Positions 32,636-41,187 are shown, counted from the first letter of the stretch. The stretch is DNA of 64,000 nt from Candidatus Saccharimonadota bacterium (GCA_905373835.1 CAJPUN010000001.1:1-64000); one strand, 5' to 3'. Translations and numbers: made by a program. Notes: generated by a model from the letters alone, not told the origin.

Positions 32636-33320
32636 CTTGATCCATATCATGCTTGGGATTGTCGTTATCACAATCATCAGCCTCTTCGCCTACAATCTCA
32701 TCAACCGCCCACCCAACAAGCACATTGGCAAAGGTGAGCCCTGGCAGAGCGCGATGTCGCAGGGCAGCCACACTGCGCCCAATGTCTTTGTCGACTACAC
32801 CGACTACTTCTGCTCATTTTGTGCGCAGGTTGAGGCCGCCACGAACACTGCAGACTTCCAGCAGTACATCAAGTCGGGCAAACTGCGCTACGAGCACCGG
32901 ATTGTTGCCGTTCTCAAAGATATCGTGCCTAACACCGAGCGTGGTGCCGAGGCAGCATTTTGCGCGGCCGATCAGCATAAATATTGGGAATACACGCACC
33001 ACATTGTGCCCCGCATCAAGGCAGATTACTTCGACAAAGGCATTGGTGTCAAAGGCGTTGCCGTGCCCAAAGAAATTCCACTCCTCCCGGTTAGCTATTT
33101 CGAAACATCGGCCGAAGCGATTGGACTCAACGTCGAGACCTTCCGCGACTGCGTCACAAACGAGAAACACAAAGACGACATAGCCACAAACACCAGCCGC
33201 GCTCTCAAGCTCGGCGTCACTGGCCTCCCCTACATGGTCGTTAACGACTACACCACCAGCGGCTTTGGCGGCGGCGAGCACGGGCTCAGGACATTACTCA
33301 AGGCGGGCGGGGTGCACTAG
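32610..33320 (+). CDS. membrane-anchored DsbA-like thiol oxidoreductase
   Basis: A 236-residue DsbA-family protein with an N-terminal anchor (about 10-31) and an external thioredoxin/DsbA fold. The active site is CSFC (Cys68, Cys71), and the cis-Pro loop is VTGLPYMVVN near 205. Further Cys residues lie in the helical insert (EAAFCAADQ, FRDCVT) and may form a structural disulfide. It introduces or shuffles disulfides in exported proteins such as the Cys-rich surface proteins in this window. AGGAGGAGC lies just upstream, within the previous gene. It overlaps the CVPCG membrane-protein gene. Confidence 0.92.
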   Translation: MQSKQTGVSLIHIMLGIVVITIISLFAYNLINRPPNKHIGKGEPWQSAMSQGSHTAPNVFVDYTDYFCSFCAQVEAATNTADFQQYIKSGKLRYEHRIVAVLKDIVPNTERGAEAAFCAADQHKYWEYTHHIVPRIKADYFDKGIGVKGVAVPKEIPLLPVSYFETSAEAIGLNVETFRDCVTNEKHKDDIATNTSRALKLGVTGLPYMVVNDYTTSGFGGGEHGLRTLLKAGGVH

Positions 33321-33323
33321 CCC

Positions 33324-34238
33324 CTACCGCCGGCGCAAGAAATAATACCCCGTTGCCATGGCGGCAACCACACTCACAGCGGTAATCTTCCAAAACATCG
33401 TCGGGTCGTCCGCCCCGGGCACAGGCACATTCATACCATAGAGCCCAGCGATCATCGTCGGGATAGTCAGGGCCACCGTGATCACCGTTAGTAAGCGAAT
33501 CGTCTCGTTCAGGCGCGTGTCCATCACAGCGCGGTAGCTATCACGCACATTAGTGATGGTGCGCAGAAGCGATTTACAACGCGCAATCACCTGCTCCAAG
33601 TCAATCGAGATATCCTCCACATCATCCTTATCATCCTCTTTGAGGCGGAGACTGCGGTTTGCCATCAAGCGCTCAATCGCCCAGTTCATTGGCACTAGTG
33701 CATTGAGGTAGTCGTTGAGCTTGCGTTCATACTCGGTCAGCGTCACGATATCGCGCGCCCGCAGCGTATGGAGGTCGTCTGTTGCTGCTCGCATCTGCCG
33801 GTTGATCGTTGCCACTCGCCGCTGGTACTGCAGCGACACCGCCTCGATCATTGCCACCACGAGCTCAATCCGCCGTGCCGTATTCATCCGCGTTTTGTCA
33901 ACAAAAGGCTGCCAGAGCCGGCCCAGGCTATCACGCGAGAGCGTCACCACGTAGTTTTTGTGAATACCAAATAATATCGGTGTCGTAAAGTCGTTAAAGT
34001 CATCATCCGTATCAGGCAAGCGGGCAATCAAATACGTCCACTCATCCTCAAACTCAACACGTGGCACCTCGTGCGGGTCCAGCGCATCTTTGATGATGTT
34101 TTCGTCCATACCAAGCGCCAGAAGCTTGTCGATCTCTTCATTACTAGGCTTCTCACAGCGCAGCCACGAGCCAACCCGCAGCGCATCACGCGGCGTAATC
34201 GTCTGATCTGCCTCACTCGAACGAAGATATTGCAACAT
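33324..34238 (-). CDS. CorA-family divalent-cation channel
   Basis: A 304-residue CorA-like Mg2+ (or Co2+/Ni2+) transporter. It has a cytoplasmic alpha/beta N-domain, a long stalk helix (about 140-250), and two C-terminal membrane helices. The selectivity motif GMN is intact in IAGLYGMNVPVPG. The C-terminal YYFLRRR matches the family. The ATG at 34238 is preferred to an in-frame ATG at 34310 because TATACT (34254-34249) ends 10 nt before it. It converges on the DsbA-like gene with a 3-nt gap. Confidence 0.93.
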   Translation of the reverse strand: MLQYLRSSEADQTITPRDALRVGSWLRCEKPSNEEIDKLLALGMDENIIKDALDPHEVPRVEFEDEWTYLIARLPDTDDDFNDFTTPILFGIHKNYVVTLSRDSLGRLWQPFVDKTRMNTARRIELVVAMIEAVSLQYQRRVATINRQMRAATDDLHTLRARDIVTLTEYERKLNDYLNALVPMNWAIERLMANRSLRLKEDDKDDVEDISIDLEQVIARCKSLLRTITNVRDSYRAVMDTRLNETIRLLTVITVALTIPTMIAGLYGMNVPVPGADDPTMFWKITAVSVVAAMATGYYFLRRR

Positions 34239-34343
34239 ACTAGTGATAAGTATACGATGAAGCGGTGATAATTGCAAATAATACGACAGATTTGCTTCTG
34301 CGTTTTGCACCGTTCACTATTTTATAGCGACGTATGGCGACGA

Positions 34344-34916
34344 CTATTCACTGACAAACAGCTGCTCAAGCACCGCATCAACCATAAACTTCATCGTCTT
34401 TGGTGCGATACCCTCCAGTGCGTCGATTGCCGCCATTGCCGTAAAGAGCTCGCTAATTGTCTGGTCGGTCGCGCCTGGCCGTAGTCTGCCATCGCGCCGC
34501 CACTGCTGCACCTGCTCGGCAAAGAACTCACCACGCATTACCAGGCTATTACCTGCTCCTGCTTGTTTCACATCATCGTGGTAGGCTTGGCGCACCTGCT
34601 CGCCAGGCACATCACTCTGCCACTCGGCGAGGATTTTATTACGCCGCATGGCTTGCGTCGTGGCACGTAGATAGGCTGCAAAAGCCGCCCGCGGCTGCGA
34701 CCAATCAATCCGCCCGACGATCCGGTTCTTCGTCTTCTCGTCCTCCGCACAATACACCGCAAGGAAGAGCTCCAGCTTAGACGGATAGAGCAAATACACA
34801 CCACCCACCGCAATGCCCGCCACCTGAGCAATCTCCACGATCGATGCCGCCTTGTAGCCATCCTGGGCAAAGACCCGCCGTGCTGCCTGAATTAGTTTCG
34901 CCTGACTGATTGCCAT
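34344..34916 (-). CDS. TetR-family transcriptional regulator
   Basis: A 190-residue regulator. The N-terminal HTH is clear (LIQAARRVFAQDGYKAAS, IVEIAQVAGIAVGGVYLLYPSK), and the C-terminal ligand domain is divergent. It resembles the second TetR at 59222 in domain length and in the motif KILAEWQSDV/KILAEWHNPA, so the two may be paralogues. It has no adjacent target gene. Its own promoter region (34920-35000) is AT-rich, and I see no perfect palindrome there. Confidence 0.9.
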   Translation of the reverse strand: MAISQAKLIQAARRVFAQDGYKAASIVEIAQVAGIAVGGVYLLYPSKLELFLAVYCAEDEKTKNRIVGRIDWSQPRAAFAAYLRATTQAMRRNKILAEWQSDVPGEQVRQAYHDDVKQAGAGNSLVMRGEFFAEQVQQWRRDGRLRPGATDQTISELFTAMAAIDALEGIAPKTMKFMVDAVLEQLFVSE

Positions 34917-35351
34917 ATCGCTCCGACCTCCGCTCGCGCTATCCTGAACGATAACGCCTCTTTACTTTCTACTCATATTCTATTATAGCAGGTTTGGAAA
35001 CGGCTGCGCAGCGAGACTGGTAATGCAGTGTATAACAACCAGCTCTCTCGCATTAGCCTATAGTAAAAACATAGGTACAGCCATGCCATATCCATACGAG
35101 GACAATCTGGTGTAGTAACCTTTCTCTCGCTGCTCTGCTATACATCGAGAAAAATCTGTTGCCTCCTTCATCAGGCTTTTGACATCAACGAAAGAGACCA
35201 ACTCGCAGAAAATACTCAATCAATCCTTATATTGCCCCAAAGGAGGGATGGCTAATATAACAGTATATACAACAATCAGCGATCTACCGTCTTGTATAAC
35301 GCTCATGCTTTTGGTACACTGATAGCTAATATAACCATAAGGGGGATTTTT
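34917..35351. other. long AT-rich intergenic region
   Basis: A stretch of 435 bases between tetR and the TasA-like gene. It holds a candidate promoter TTGTAT (35292-35297)-N17-TACACT (35315-35320) for the TasA-like gene. The 11-base string GCTAATATAAC occurs twice (near 35251 and 35327). A 24-codon ORF at 35248-35322 is described separately. No RNA gene is recognisable. Confidence 0.55.
35248..35322 (+). CDS. possible 24-residue peptide or redoxin remnant
   Basis: ATG directly after AAAGGAGGG opens a 24-codon frame that begins MANITVYTT, which looks like the first strand of glutaredoxin/NrdH proteins. It then gives SDLPSC where a CPxC site would be, and stops. It may be a decayed redoxin, a leader peptide, or chance. 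The ribosome site is closer to the ATG than is usual. Confidence 0.25.
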   Translation: MANITVYTTISDLPSCITLMLLVH

Positions 35352-36005
35352 ATGATTGCAACTCAAACTGGCCAGGGCAAAAAGCGAATTGGCCTTATCT
35401 CAACGGGGATTGTGGGTGCGCTGCTGGTCGCCTTTACCTTTACGCCAACCTTTGCAGGCTTTGCGGCAAGCATCCAAAACACCATCAACAGTGCCTCAAC
35501 CGGTACACTCACCATGAAGGAAACATCGGGCACCTACACCTGCAATAGCACAGATGGCGCTGGTGCGACGACGAACTCTGCTACCTGCTCTACTATTAAC
35601 AAATATGGTGGTACAAGCACACCACTCGTTGCTGGTGGGCCAGCCCAAACAACCAACATCACCCTGCAAAACACCGGAAGCGTGGCCGCAACATCCTTTA
35701 GCCTCAACCCTGGCACATGTAGCCAATCGTCGGTCGCTGGTGCTTCAATGGCGGGCTCGGCAACAGACTTGTGTAGCAAAGTCAAGGTAGCTATCAAATC
35801 AGGCAGCAGCACGCTCTTTACGGGCACTGCCGCACAATTGCAAGCAGGCGGTGCTATCGACCTACTCGCCAAGCTCAGCAAAGCAACCATCAACGCAGGA
35901 GAGAGTGTACCGATCACCTTCGAGGTGTCGCTCGACGCCAGTGCTGGCCCAACCTACCAAGGTCTGCAGGTCTCGCAACCACTGACGTGGACATTTGGCG
36001 CGTAA
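35352..36005 (+). CDS. TasA/CalY-like exported surface subunit
   Basis: A 217-residue exported protein. The N-terminal hydrophobic segment (about 12-34) ends in TPTFAGFAAS. Then comes a Thr/Ser/Asn-rich beta-sandwich domain with four Cys residues and the TasA-type pattern of LQNTGSVAATSFSL and VPITFEVSLD. TasA/camelysin-like proteins are matrix-fibre or surface subunits processed by SipW-type signal peptidases, and exactly such a peptidase is encoded 24 nt downstream. The start is set by AGGGGG 7 nt before the ATG at 35352. Confidence 0.8.
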   Translation: MIATQTGQGKKRIGLISTGIVGALLVAFTFTPTFAGFAASIQNTINSASTGTLTMKETSGTYTCNSTDGAGATTNSATCSTINKYGGTSTPLVAGGPAQTTNITLQNTGSVAATSFSLNPGTCSQSSVAGASMAGSATDLCSKVKVAIKSGSSTLFTGTAAQLQAGGAIDLLAKLSKATINAGESVPITFEVSLDASAGPTYQGLQVSQPLTWTFGA

Positions 36006-36029
36006 TTCCTCTGGAGTAGGACGATACGC

Positions 36030-37697
36030 ATGCCGCGGCAACGAATTATTATCATCACTATCCTAAGCCTCTGTCTTGGAGGCTTCGTTGCCGTGATGAT
36101 GGCGCTCGGCATGCGTATCTTTTTTGTCACAACGCCAAGCATGGCGACTGCCGCACCAGTTGGCTCGCTCGTTGTCACCCAGCAAGCTAGCAACTATCAC
36201 CCCGGCGATATCATCACCTTCCGGCGCCACGGCCGGACGTATACTCATCGGATACAGTCTATCACCAACCAGCGTATCCTCACCAAGGGCGACCTCAACC
36301 ACGCGGCTGATCCGCTCCCCATCGAGTACAGTGCCATCATCGGCAAAGCGATTTTCATCAACCCTTGGCTTGGCTGGGTATGGCTGATGGCGCCATGGGT
36401 GGTAATCGGCTGGCTCATCATCCATCTAGCCACCCGCCGAGCTCGCCCAACGTGGCGCTGGTATTATCGGATTATTGGCATGACACTAGTGCTCTGTGCT
36501 GTGTCGCTGTGGTTTCATCCGTGGATCAATTTTAGTGTGCTCAGCGTTCTCCCTTCAGACAAAGGTGCCCTTATGCACATCGTCAATACTGGCGTCTTCC
36601 CAATCGACGCAGTTGGTACAGTGCTCTACCCCGGCCAAGATGCCACCATTACCGTCTCGGTACAAAATAGCCACGGGCAGTATTTCTTCACACCAACGAT
36701 TCATTACACAGTATGGGTTATCCTATGCATTCTGCTCATTTGCCTTATCCCCTTTGGGCTGATGCTCTATGGCCTTCGCCAGCTATCTCGGCCTGTCGCA
36801 GCCGATAGCTCACCGCAACCATTGCCCATCACTTCTGTCATCGTCGCAGCAATTATTACCCTGGTAGGGATATGCTTCATTATCTTTCATAACTTTTATC
36901 TAACGAGCGGGGCGTTTTCCGGTACGATCAACAACAATACTAATACCACCCGCCCAGTGCTCTACAACTGCACTGATGCCACCAAGCTCACTGCCCCCTC
37001 GCAGGCGCTCTTCATCTACGGCATGACATTCTTCGATACTGGCACTACCGAGCGCGACCTATCTGGTAATAACAATAAGGGTACCTGGCTCACGCGCACG
37101 GCCGCTGCTCATGGTTCACAATCATACGCCTGCCGCCGCGACCGTGTGCGCAGCACCCTCTTTAAAGATACCTGTCTCGCCTACCCCACACCGGTTGATA
37201 ACCCCAACCCTTTTACCCTCTCTGTCTGGTTTAATACCAATCAATACGGGCTCAATAATGGGCGCATCGCCGGCTTTGCCAGTACACCAGACAATGGTGC
37301 CGACCCAAGCTTAGACCGCGTCCTCTTTCTCGATAAGCAAGGGCGCATTGCCTTTGCAGTGTGGCCTAATGCCACGCGCTCAATCTTCTCACCAGCTGGC
37401 AAAAACTACGCCGATGGCAAGTGGCACCACGTCGCTGCCTCACTCTCACCACAAGGTATGCGGCTCTATGCCGATGGTGCACTGGTTGCTCACGACCCAA
37501 GCGTCACGCAGGCCCAAAACTTCCGCGGCTACTGGAAGTTTGGCTGTGGGCGCTTTAGCGAGTGGCGTAATGGCGATGGCACACCTATCAACAGCACAAA
37601 CACTTTCTTCACTGGTATGATGCAGTTTGGGGCTGTCCACACCACCGCGCTGAATGATGCCCAGGTGCAAGAAATCTACCTTGCTGGCACAAAATAG
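36030..37697 (+). CDS. SipW-like signal peptidase fused to a LamG-type lectin domain
   Basis: A 555-residue protein. Residues 1-130 form an S26 signal peptidase of the SipW/archaeal type: membrane anchor 7-30, Ser37 in TTPSMATAA, His73 in RTYTHRIQS (no Lys general base), and Asp88 in LTKGDLNHAADP. Three more membrane helices follow (about 110-270), with a short external domain between them. The C-terminal part (about 320-555) is a concanavalin-A/LamG-like sandwich (FTLSVWFNTN, GKWHHVAASL, MRLYADGALV). It lies in an operon with the TasA-like gene, its presumed substrate. The fusion to a sugar- or protein-binding domain is unusual. Confidence 0.82.
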   Translation: MPRQRIIIITILSLCLGGFVAVMMALGMRIFFVTTPSMATAAPVGSLVVTQQASNYHPGDIITFRRHGRTYTHRIQSITNQRILTKGDLNHAADPLPIEYSAIIGKAIFINPWLGWVWLMAPWVVIGWLIIHLATRRARPTWRWYYRIIGMTLVLCAVSLWFHPWINFSVLSVLPSDKGALMHIVNTGVFPIDAVGTVLYPGQDATITVSVQNSHGQYFFTPTIHYTVWVILCILLICLIPFGLMLYGLRQLSRPVAADSSPQPLPITSVIVAAIITLVGICFIIFHNFYLTSGAFSGTINNNTNTTRPVLYNCTDATKLTAPSQALFIYGMTFFDTGTTERDLSGNNNKGTWLTRTAAAHGSQSYACRRDRVRSTLFKDTCLAYPTPVDNPNPFTLSVWFNTNQYGLNNGRIAGFASTPDNGADPSLDRVLFLDKQGRIAFAVWPNATRSIFSPAGKNYADGKWHHVAASLSPQGMRLYADGALVAHDPSVTQAQNFRGYWKFGCGRFSEWRNGDGTPINSTNTFFTGMMQFGAVHTTALNDAQVQEIYLAGTK

Positions 37698-37747
37698 CGC
37701 ACGCAGCGCAACAACATATCTTTAGCTATTACATCGTTTTGCTCTGA

Positions 37748-37776
37748 TTGCAAGCATCAAGTGCCTGATATATACT
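37748..37776 (+). promoter_or_regulatory. promoter for a leaderless mRNA
   Basis: TTGCAA (37748-37753), 17 nt, TATACT (37771-37776), then 6 nt (ATACGC) to the ATG at 37783. Confidence 0.65.
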
Positions 37777-37782
37777 ATACGC

Positions 37783-38355
37783 ATGAAATATATGCGTAGC
37801 GCACTCACTAACCTCTCTGCTCTTCTCCGCCATCTATGGCTACCGCTTGTAGGGATTATTCTACTCATCGTGGTAGGCATTGGCATGAGCACTGTCCTGC
37901 ACGCAATGCGACCCGAGCCACTCTGGACGAATGCAACGAAGGAGCTATCACAACGAGTCAAGAGCGAGACCACGCAGTCGCTTGACATTACCCTAAGCCG
38001 CGGTGAATTTATCAACATTGATGGGCCAGGCGGCATCGTCATCGGCACTATCACCGACCACGCCGCTCGCCAGCGTCTGCTCGCTAGCCAGCCGTTTCGC
38101 GATTGTACGTTTGGCTGCACAGCGTGGATGGCATATTCGCGGCTTGGGCGCACACTGCCTCTTGAACCTTCAGAACACGTGTCTGGCCACGCGCGTACTC
38201 TGCTGAGCTCAGCCACTACGCCAGATAGCTCGTGTATTATTCGTTTCCATTATCTTGGACAACCACTCCCAGACAAACACGGCTCACCCAACCTAGACAT
38301 CATCTGCCTCTCACAAAGGACAGGTGCGTTTGTGTATGAGTTTCGGGCGGCGTAG
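37783..38355 (+). CDS. membrane-anchored hypothetical protein
   Basis: A 190-residue protein with one N-terminal membrane helix (about 18-42) and an external domain of about 145 residues. It contains Cys pairs (FRDCTFGCTAWM; SSCIIRF; DIICLSQ) that may form disulfides. No catalytic motif is evident. The start is supported by a -10 box ending 6 nt upstream. It has no clear operon partner. Family unknown. Confidence 0.65.
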   Translation: MKYMRSALTNLSALLRHLWLPLVGIILLIVVGIGMSTVLHAMRPEPLWTNATKELSQRVKSETTQSLDITLSRGEFINIDGPGGIVIGTITDHAARQRLLASQPFRDCTFGCTAWMAYSRLGRTLPLEPSEHVSGHARTLLSSATTPDSSCIIRFHYLGQPLPDKHGSPNLDIICLSQRTGAFVYEFRAA

Positions 38356-38674
38356 CTGTGTATATCACTATACAGTGATATGATTCAGAGTCTAGAAATT
38401 TTGTTACTTGATACCTTTAAATTACTTTATCGCCTTAGTCTTGTTACTTCCAAGAACGCCGTTCTTTTTTATCTTCCTGTGTGAGAAATTCGAGAAGATC
38501 ATCAAGCCGCTTCTGTTCCTCCGGGGTCTCCAGCACACAACGCATTCTCTCATCCTAAGATTGGCGAGCAATAAAGAGCGCATACACTTAGGCATACAGA
38601 TGCGAACACCTGCAGAGATGTTGCAGAGGTGATGAGGTGTGTACGCATATATTGACTATCCATTATTTTTATGG
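38356..38674. other. AT-rich intergenic region
   Basis: About 320 bases between the membrane-anchored protein and the kinase-like gene. The only candidate gene is a 33-codon reverse-strand ORF (listed separately). The 3' end carries the kinase-like gene's promoter. Confidence 0.5.
38444..38545 (-). CDS. possible 33-residue protein or gene remnant
   Basis: A reverse-strand ORF starts at ATG 38545 and contains ETPEEQKRLDDLLEFL and QEDKKERRSWK. It is a charged, helix-forming sequence more protein-like than expected by chance. AGGA lies 8 nt before the ATG and a stop lies three codons upstream. It may be a small protein or the C-terminal remnant of a lost gene. Confidence 0.3.
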   Translation of the reverse strand: MRCVLETPEEQKRLDDLLEFLTQEDKKERRSWK

Positions 38675-38680
38675 TAAATA
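38652..38680 (+). promoter_or_regulatory. promoter for a leaderless mRNA
   Basis: TTGACT (38652-38657), 17 nt, TAAATA (38675-38680), then 6 nt to the ATG at 38687. Confidence 0.6.
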
Positions 38681-38686
38681 TACAGT

Positions 38687-39634
38687 ATGAGTGAGAAGAT
38701 AGCACCCACCTTAATTATCGATGGTGATCCCATTCAACAAATCAACACCGTTGATTACCTTAAAAAGAAATATATTCCCACCAGCGAAACAGCCGCAAAG
38801 CGCGATTTCCGTAATGAACGACTCATCCGTAAGCTTGGTAGTCTTACAACAGGTGATTTACTCTTGTTATCACCAGAGCTGTCTGGTATTACCACCACGG
38901 TGAATAACCAAAATTTACACGACTGCAGTCTCAACCGAGTGCCCGGCCTGGAACGCGGCCGCCAGCATAGCCGCACCAAGGTTGCTTTTGGCCAGCTCCA
39001 CATGGCACAGTTAGAAGCTGGCACCACTACCGAACTTGTAGCTGTTAAGTACATACACCCCATTACAGCTAGTCGCGAGTTCTTAGCAGCCAAGGCCGTA
39101 AATGAGCGCTTCGGTGAGCACAAAGTCTATACACCGCTTGGCTTTATTCGTGCAGAGAATACCGCCGGGGGAGCACAGCGCGTTGGCGTGTTAAGCCGTT
39201 ACGAACATAACATCAACACACTAGATAACTACCTATGGAACCCCAACACCCCAGCAGAAACTCGCCGGGCTATGTACCAGGTAGCGGGCCGCGCTATGGC
39301 AGAGCTCCACAACCATGGCTTTATTCATGGCGACGCCCAGGCCAAGAATTTTGCGCTTGATTCGCGTGGCGCCATCCGCCACCTAGATACCGAAACGTAT
39401 ACCGATACCCGCTACAGCCACGATGCTACCATCGACCGCCTAGGCGATGTAAGCAATATGTTTGATCGCGAAACGTTAACACTTGCTCCATCTCTAGCGG
39501 ATATTGATGCATTCGTTGATGGCTACCTGCAAACACAAGCAGCCGGCCCAAGCACACACGATAACCTAGACCAGCTGGATATAGAAGACACTATCGCACT
39601 GGCGCGCGGCGATGATATTGCTGATTTTATATAA
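38687..39634 (+). CDS. protein-kinase-like fold protein
   Basis: A 315-residue soluble protein with a eukaryotic-like/lipopolysaccharide-kinase fold. Lys121 (VAVKYIHP) fits the ATP-binding lysine. The catalytic loop is HGFIHGDAQAKNFALD (Asp216, Asn221), and the DFG-equivalent is HLDTET (Asp234). A strand of about 90 residues precedes the kinase core. Related bacterial enzymes phosphorylate proteins, sugars or lipids; the target is unknown. The mRNA is predicted to be leaderless. A Rho-independent terminator follows. Confidence 0.78.
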   Translation: MSEKIAPTLIIDGDPIQQINTVDYLKKKYIPTSETAAKRDFRNERLIRKLGSLTTGDLLLLSPELSGITTTVNNQNLHDCSLNRVPGLERGRQHSRTKVAFGQLHMAQLEAGTTTELVAVKYIHPITASREFLAAKAVNERFGEHKVYTPLGFIRAENTAGGAQRVGVLSRYEHNINTLDNYLWNPNTPAETRRAMYQVAGRAMAELHNHGFIHGDAQAKNFALDSRGAIRHLDTETYTDTRYSHDATIDRLGDVSNMFDRETLTLAPSLADIDAFVDGYLQTQAAGPSTHDNLDQLDIEDTIALARGDDIADFI

Positions 39635-39653
39635 CAACCACCCTGGTAACAAC

Positions 39654-39683
39654 AAAACCTCCCCTACATGCAGGGAGGTTTTT
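39654..39683 (+). terminator. Rho-independent terminator of the kinase-like gene
   Basis: A perfect 10-bp stem AAAACCTCCC/GGGAGGTTTT with a 9-nt loop is followed by TTTTT. It lies 20 nt after the stop codon. The A-run on the other side could also stop transcripts from the converging rclA. Confidence 0.88.
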
Positions 39684-39713
39684 ATCATAGATAGCGAACA
39701 CAACTTGCTATTC

Positions 39714-41039
39714 CTAGATAGCAAATAGGTCATTCAACGCCTCGCTCACCGTTGGGTGAGTAAAGATCTGGTCGCGCAGCGTGGTGTAGGGCAAGCCAGC
39801 ATCCATTACGGTTTTGATAGTATTAATCACCTCTGGTGCCTGCTGACAAAAGAGCGTTGCGCCAAGAATGCGGCCTGTCGATGGCTGGACCACTGCTTTG
39901 AGTAACCCCGTTGTTTTATTATCAACATGCATGCGCGGCACCGCCATAGCTGGCAGCTCTTTAACCTTCACATCATCGCCATGCTGGGCGCGAGCTGCTG
40001 CTTCGGTCAGGCCAACACGCGCCAGTGGTGTCTGCATAAATATCACATGAGGCAATACTGCACGCTGCGCCCGCGTATAGCTACCATCACCAAGGAGCTG
40101 GCTCTTTACAATGCGAAAGTCGTCGAGCGACACATAGGTATACTGCGGCCCACCATTGACATCGCCGAGCGCCCAAATGTGCGGCTGAGTGGTCTGCAAT
40201 TGGTCATTAACGATAATCGCACCGCGCTCGTCAGTCTCCACACCAGCGGCGGCGAGGCCAAGCTGGCTTGTATTGGGCTGGCGACCAGCCGCCACGAGCA
40301 CGGCATCATATACTTGCTCATCACCGCCACTTATCACAGCAACGCCCTGGTCTGTATCGCGCACCTGCTGTATGTCTGATGCAGACACACGTGTTATACC
40401 CTGCTCCTCCAGAGCCTGGGCAACTGCTTGAGCAACAGATGGCTCTTCGTGCGGAAGCAGCTGCGCCCGGCGATGATAGAGCGTAACCTCCACGCCAAGA
40501 GCTGCGTAGGTCGAGGCGAACTCGAGACCAATTGGCCCAGCGCCAATCACCGCTAGCCGCCGTGGCTTCAGCTGCTGGTTAAGCACTTCTGTACTGGTAT
40601 AGACATGGGCCGATTGCTCAAGGCCAGCAATCGCTGGCATCACTGGCACTGCACCGGTATTAATGAACAACCGTTCTGCCTGCAGCTCAATACGTTGCTC
40701 ACCCGCCTGGACACTCACCGTGTGCGCATCAACAAACGACGCAACGCCATCAATAACCATCACGCCCGGGTTATCCGCGAGCATATGGTAGTTCTTGTTA
40801 TTAAGCTTGGTCACAACCGCTGTCTTGCGCGCAAACGCTTCGTCGATAGACCGGCCAGCTGCCGCCGCACTCACGAGCGTCTTGGTTGGAATGCACGCAA
40901 TATTAATACACGTCCCACCATACATCTGCGGCGATTGCTCCACCAGCGCTACCCGCTGGCCCACCCCAGCGAGTGCTACCGCCAGCGTCTTGCCCGCCTT
41001 ACCAAAACCAATAATCAGTGCATCGAATTGTGTTTGCAT
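39714..41039 (-). CDS. rclA: RclA-type flavin disulfide reductase (hypothiocyanous acid reductase)
   Basis: A 441-residue FAD/NAD(P)H pyridine-nucleotide-disulfide oxidoreductase. The N-terminus IIGFGKAGKTLA and active site YGGTCINIACIPTKT (Cys44, Cys49) match RclA. So do NKNYHMLAD, the FAD Asp in IWALGDVNGGPQYTYVSLDDFRI, and the C-terminal GLPYTTLRDQIFTHPT. RclA in other bacteria reduces hypothiocyanous acid, the oxidant made by salivary lactoperoxidase, and is needed to resist it. The Cu-binding or regulator context of E. coli rclABC is absent. GAAGGAG precedes the ATG. Confidence 0.92.
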   Translation of the reverse strand: MQTQFDALIIGFGKAGKTLAVALAGVGQRVALVEQSPQMYGGTCINIACIPTKTLVSAAAAGRSIDEAFARKTAVVTKLNNKNYHMLADNPGVMVIDGVASFVDAHTVSVQAGEQRIELQAERLFINTGAVPVMPAIAGLEQSAHVYTSTEVLNQQLKPRRLAVIGAGPIGLEFASTYAALGVEVTLYHRRAQLLPHEEPSVAQAVAQALEEQGITRVSASDIQQVRDTDQGVAVISGGDEQVYDAVLVAAGRQPNTSQLGLAAAGVETDERGAIIVNDQLQTTQPHIWALGDVNGGPQYTYVSLDDFRIVKSQLLGDGSYTRAQRAVLPHVIFMQTPLARVGLTEAAARAQHGDDVKVKELPAMAVPRMHVDNKTTGLLKAVVQPSTGRILGATLFCQQAPEVINTIKTVMDAGLPYTTLRDQIFTHPTVSEALNDLFAI

Positions 41040-41059
41040 TCTACTTCTCCTTCGTCAAC

Positions 41060-41088
41060 ATTATCGCATAGATTACACCTAATGTAAA
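41060..41088 (-). promoter_or_regulatory. rclA promoter with overlapping inverted repeat
   Basis: TTTACA (41088-41083), 17 nt, then GATAAT (41065-41060). An inverted repeat TTACA-N5-TGTAA (41073-41087) spans the -35 box and part of the spacer and could bind a repressor. Confidence 0.6.
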
Positions 41089-41187
41089 TGAATTACAATA
41101 ATGATTCGCTCTTCTCTCCATACTAATGAAGAGCAGAATGAGTATACCGCCCGCTTTCGACATGCTTTGCGCTCAAGCACGCAAAAC

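Noticed and set aside
38408..38632. Forward ORF of 74 codons in the gap before the kinase-like gene
   Set aside because: Phe/Leu-rich translation with no ribosome site; the reverse strand reads more like protein.
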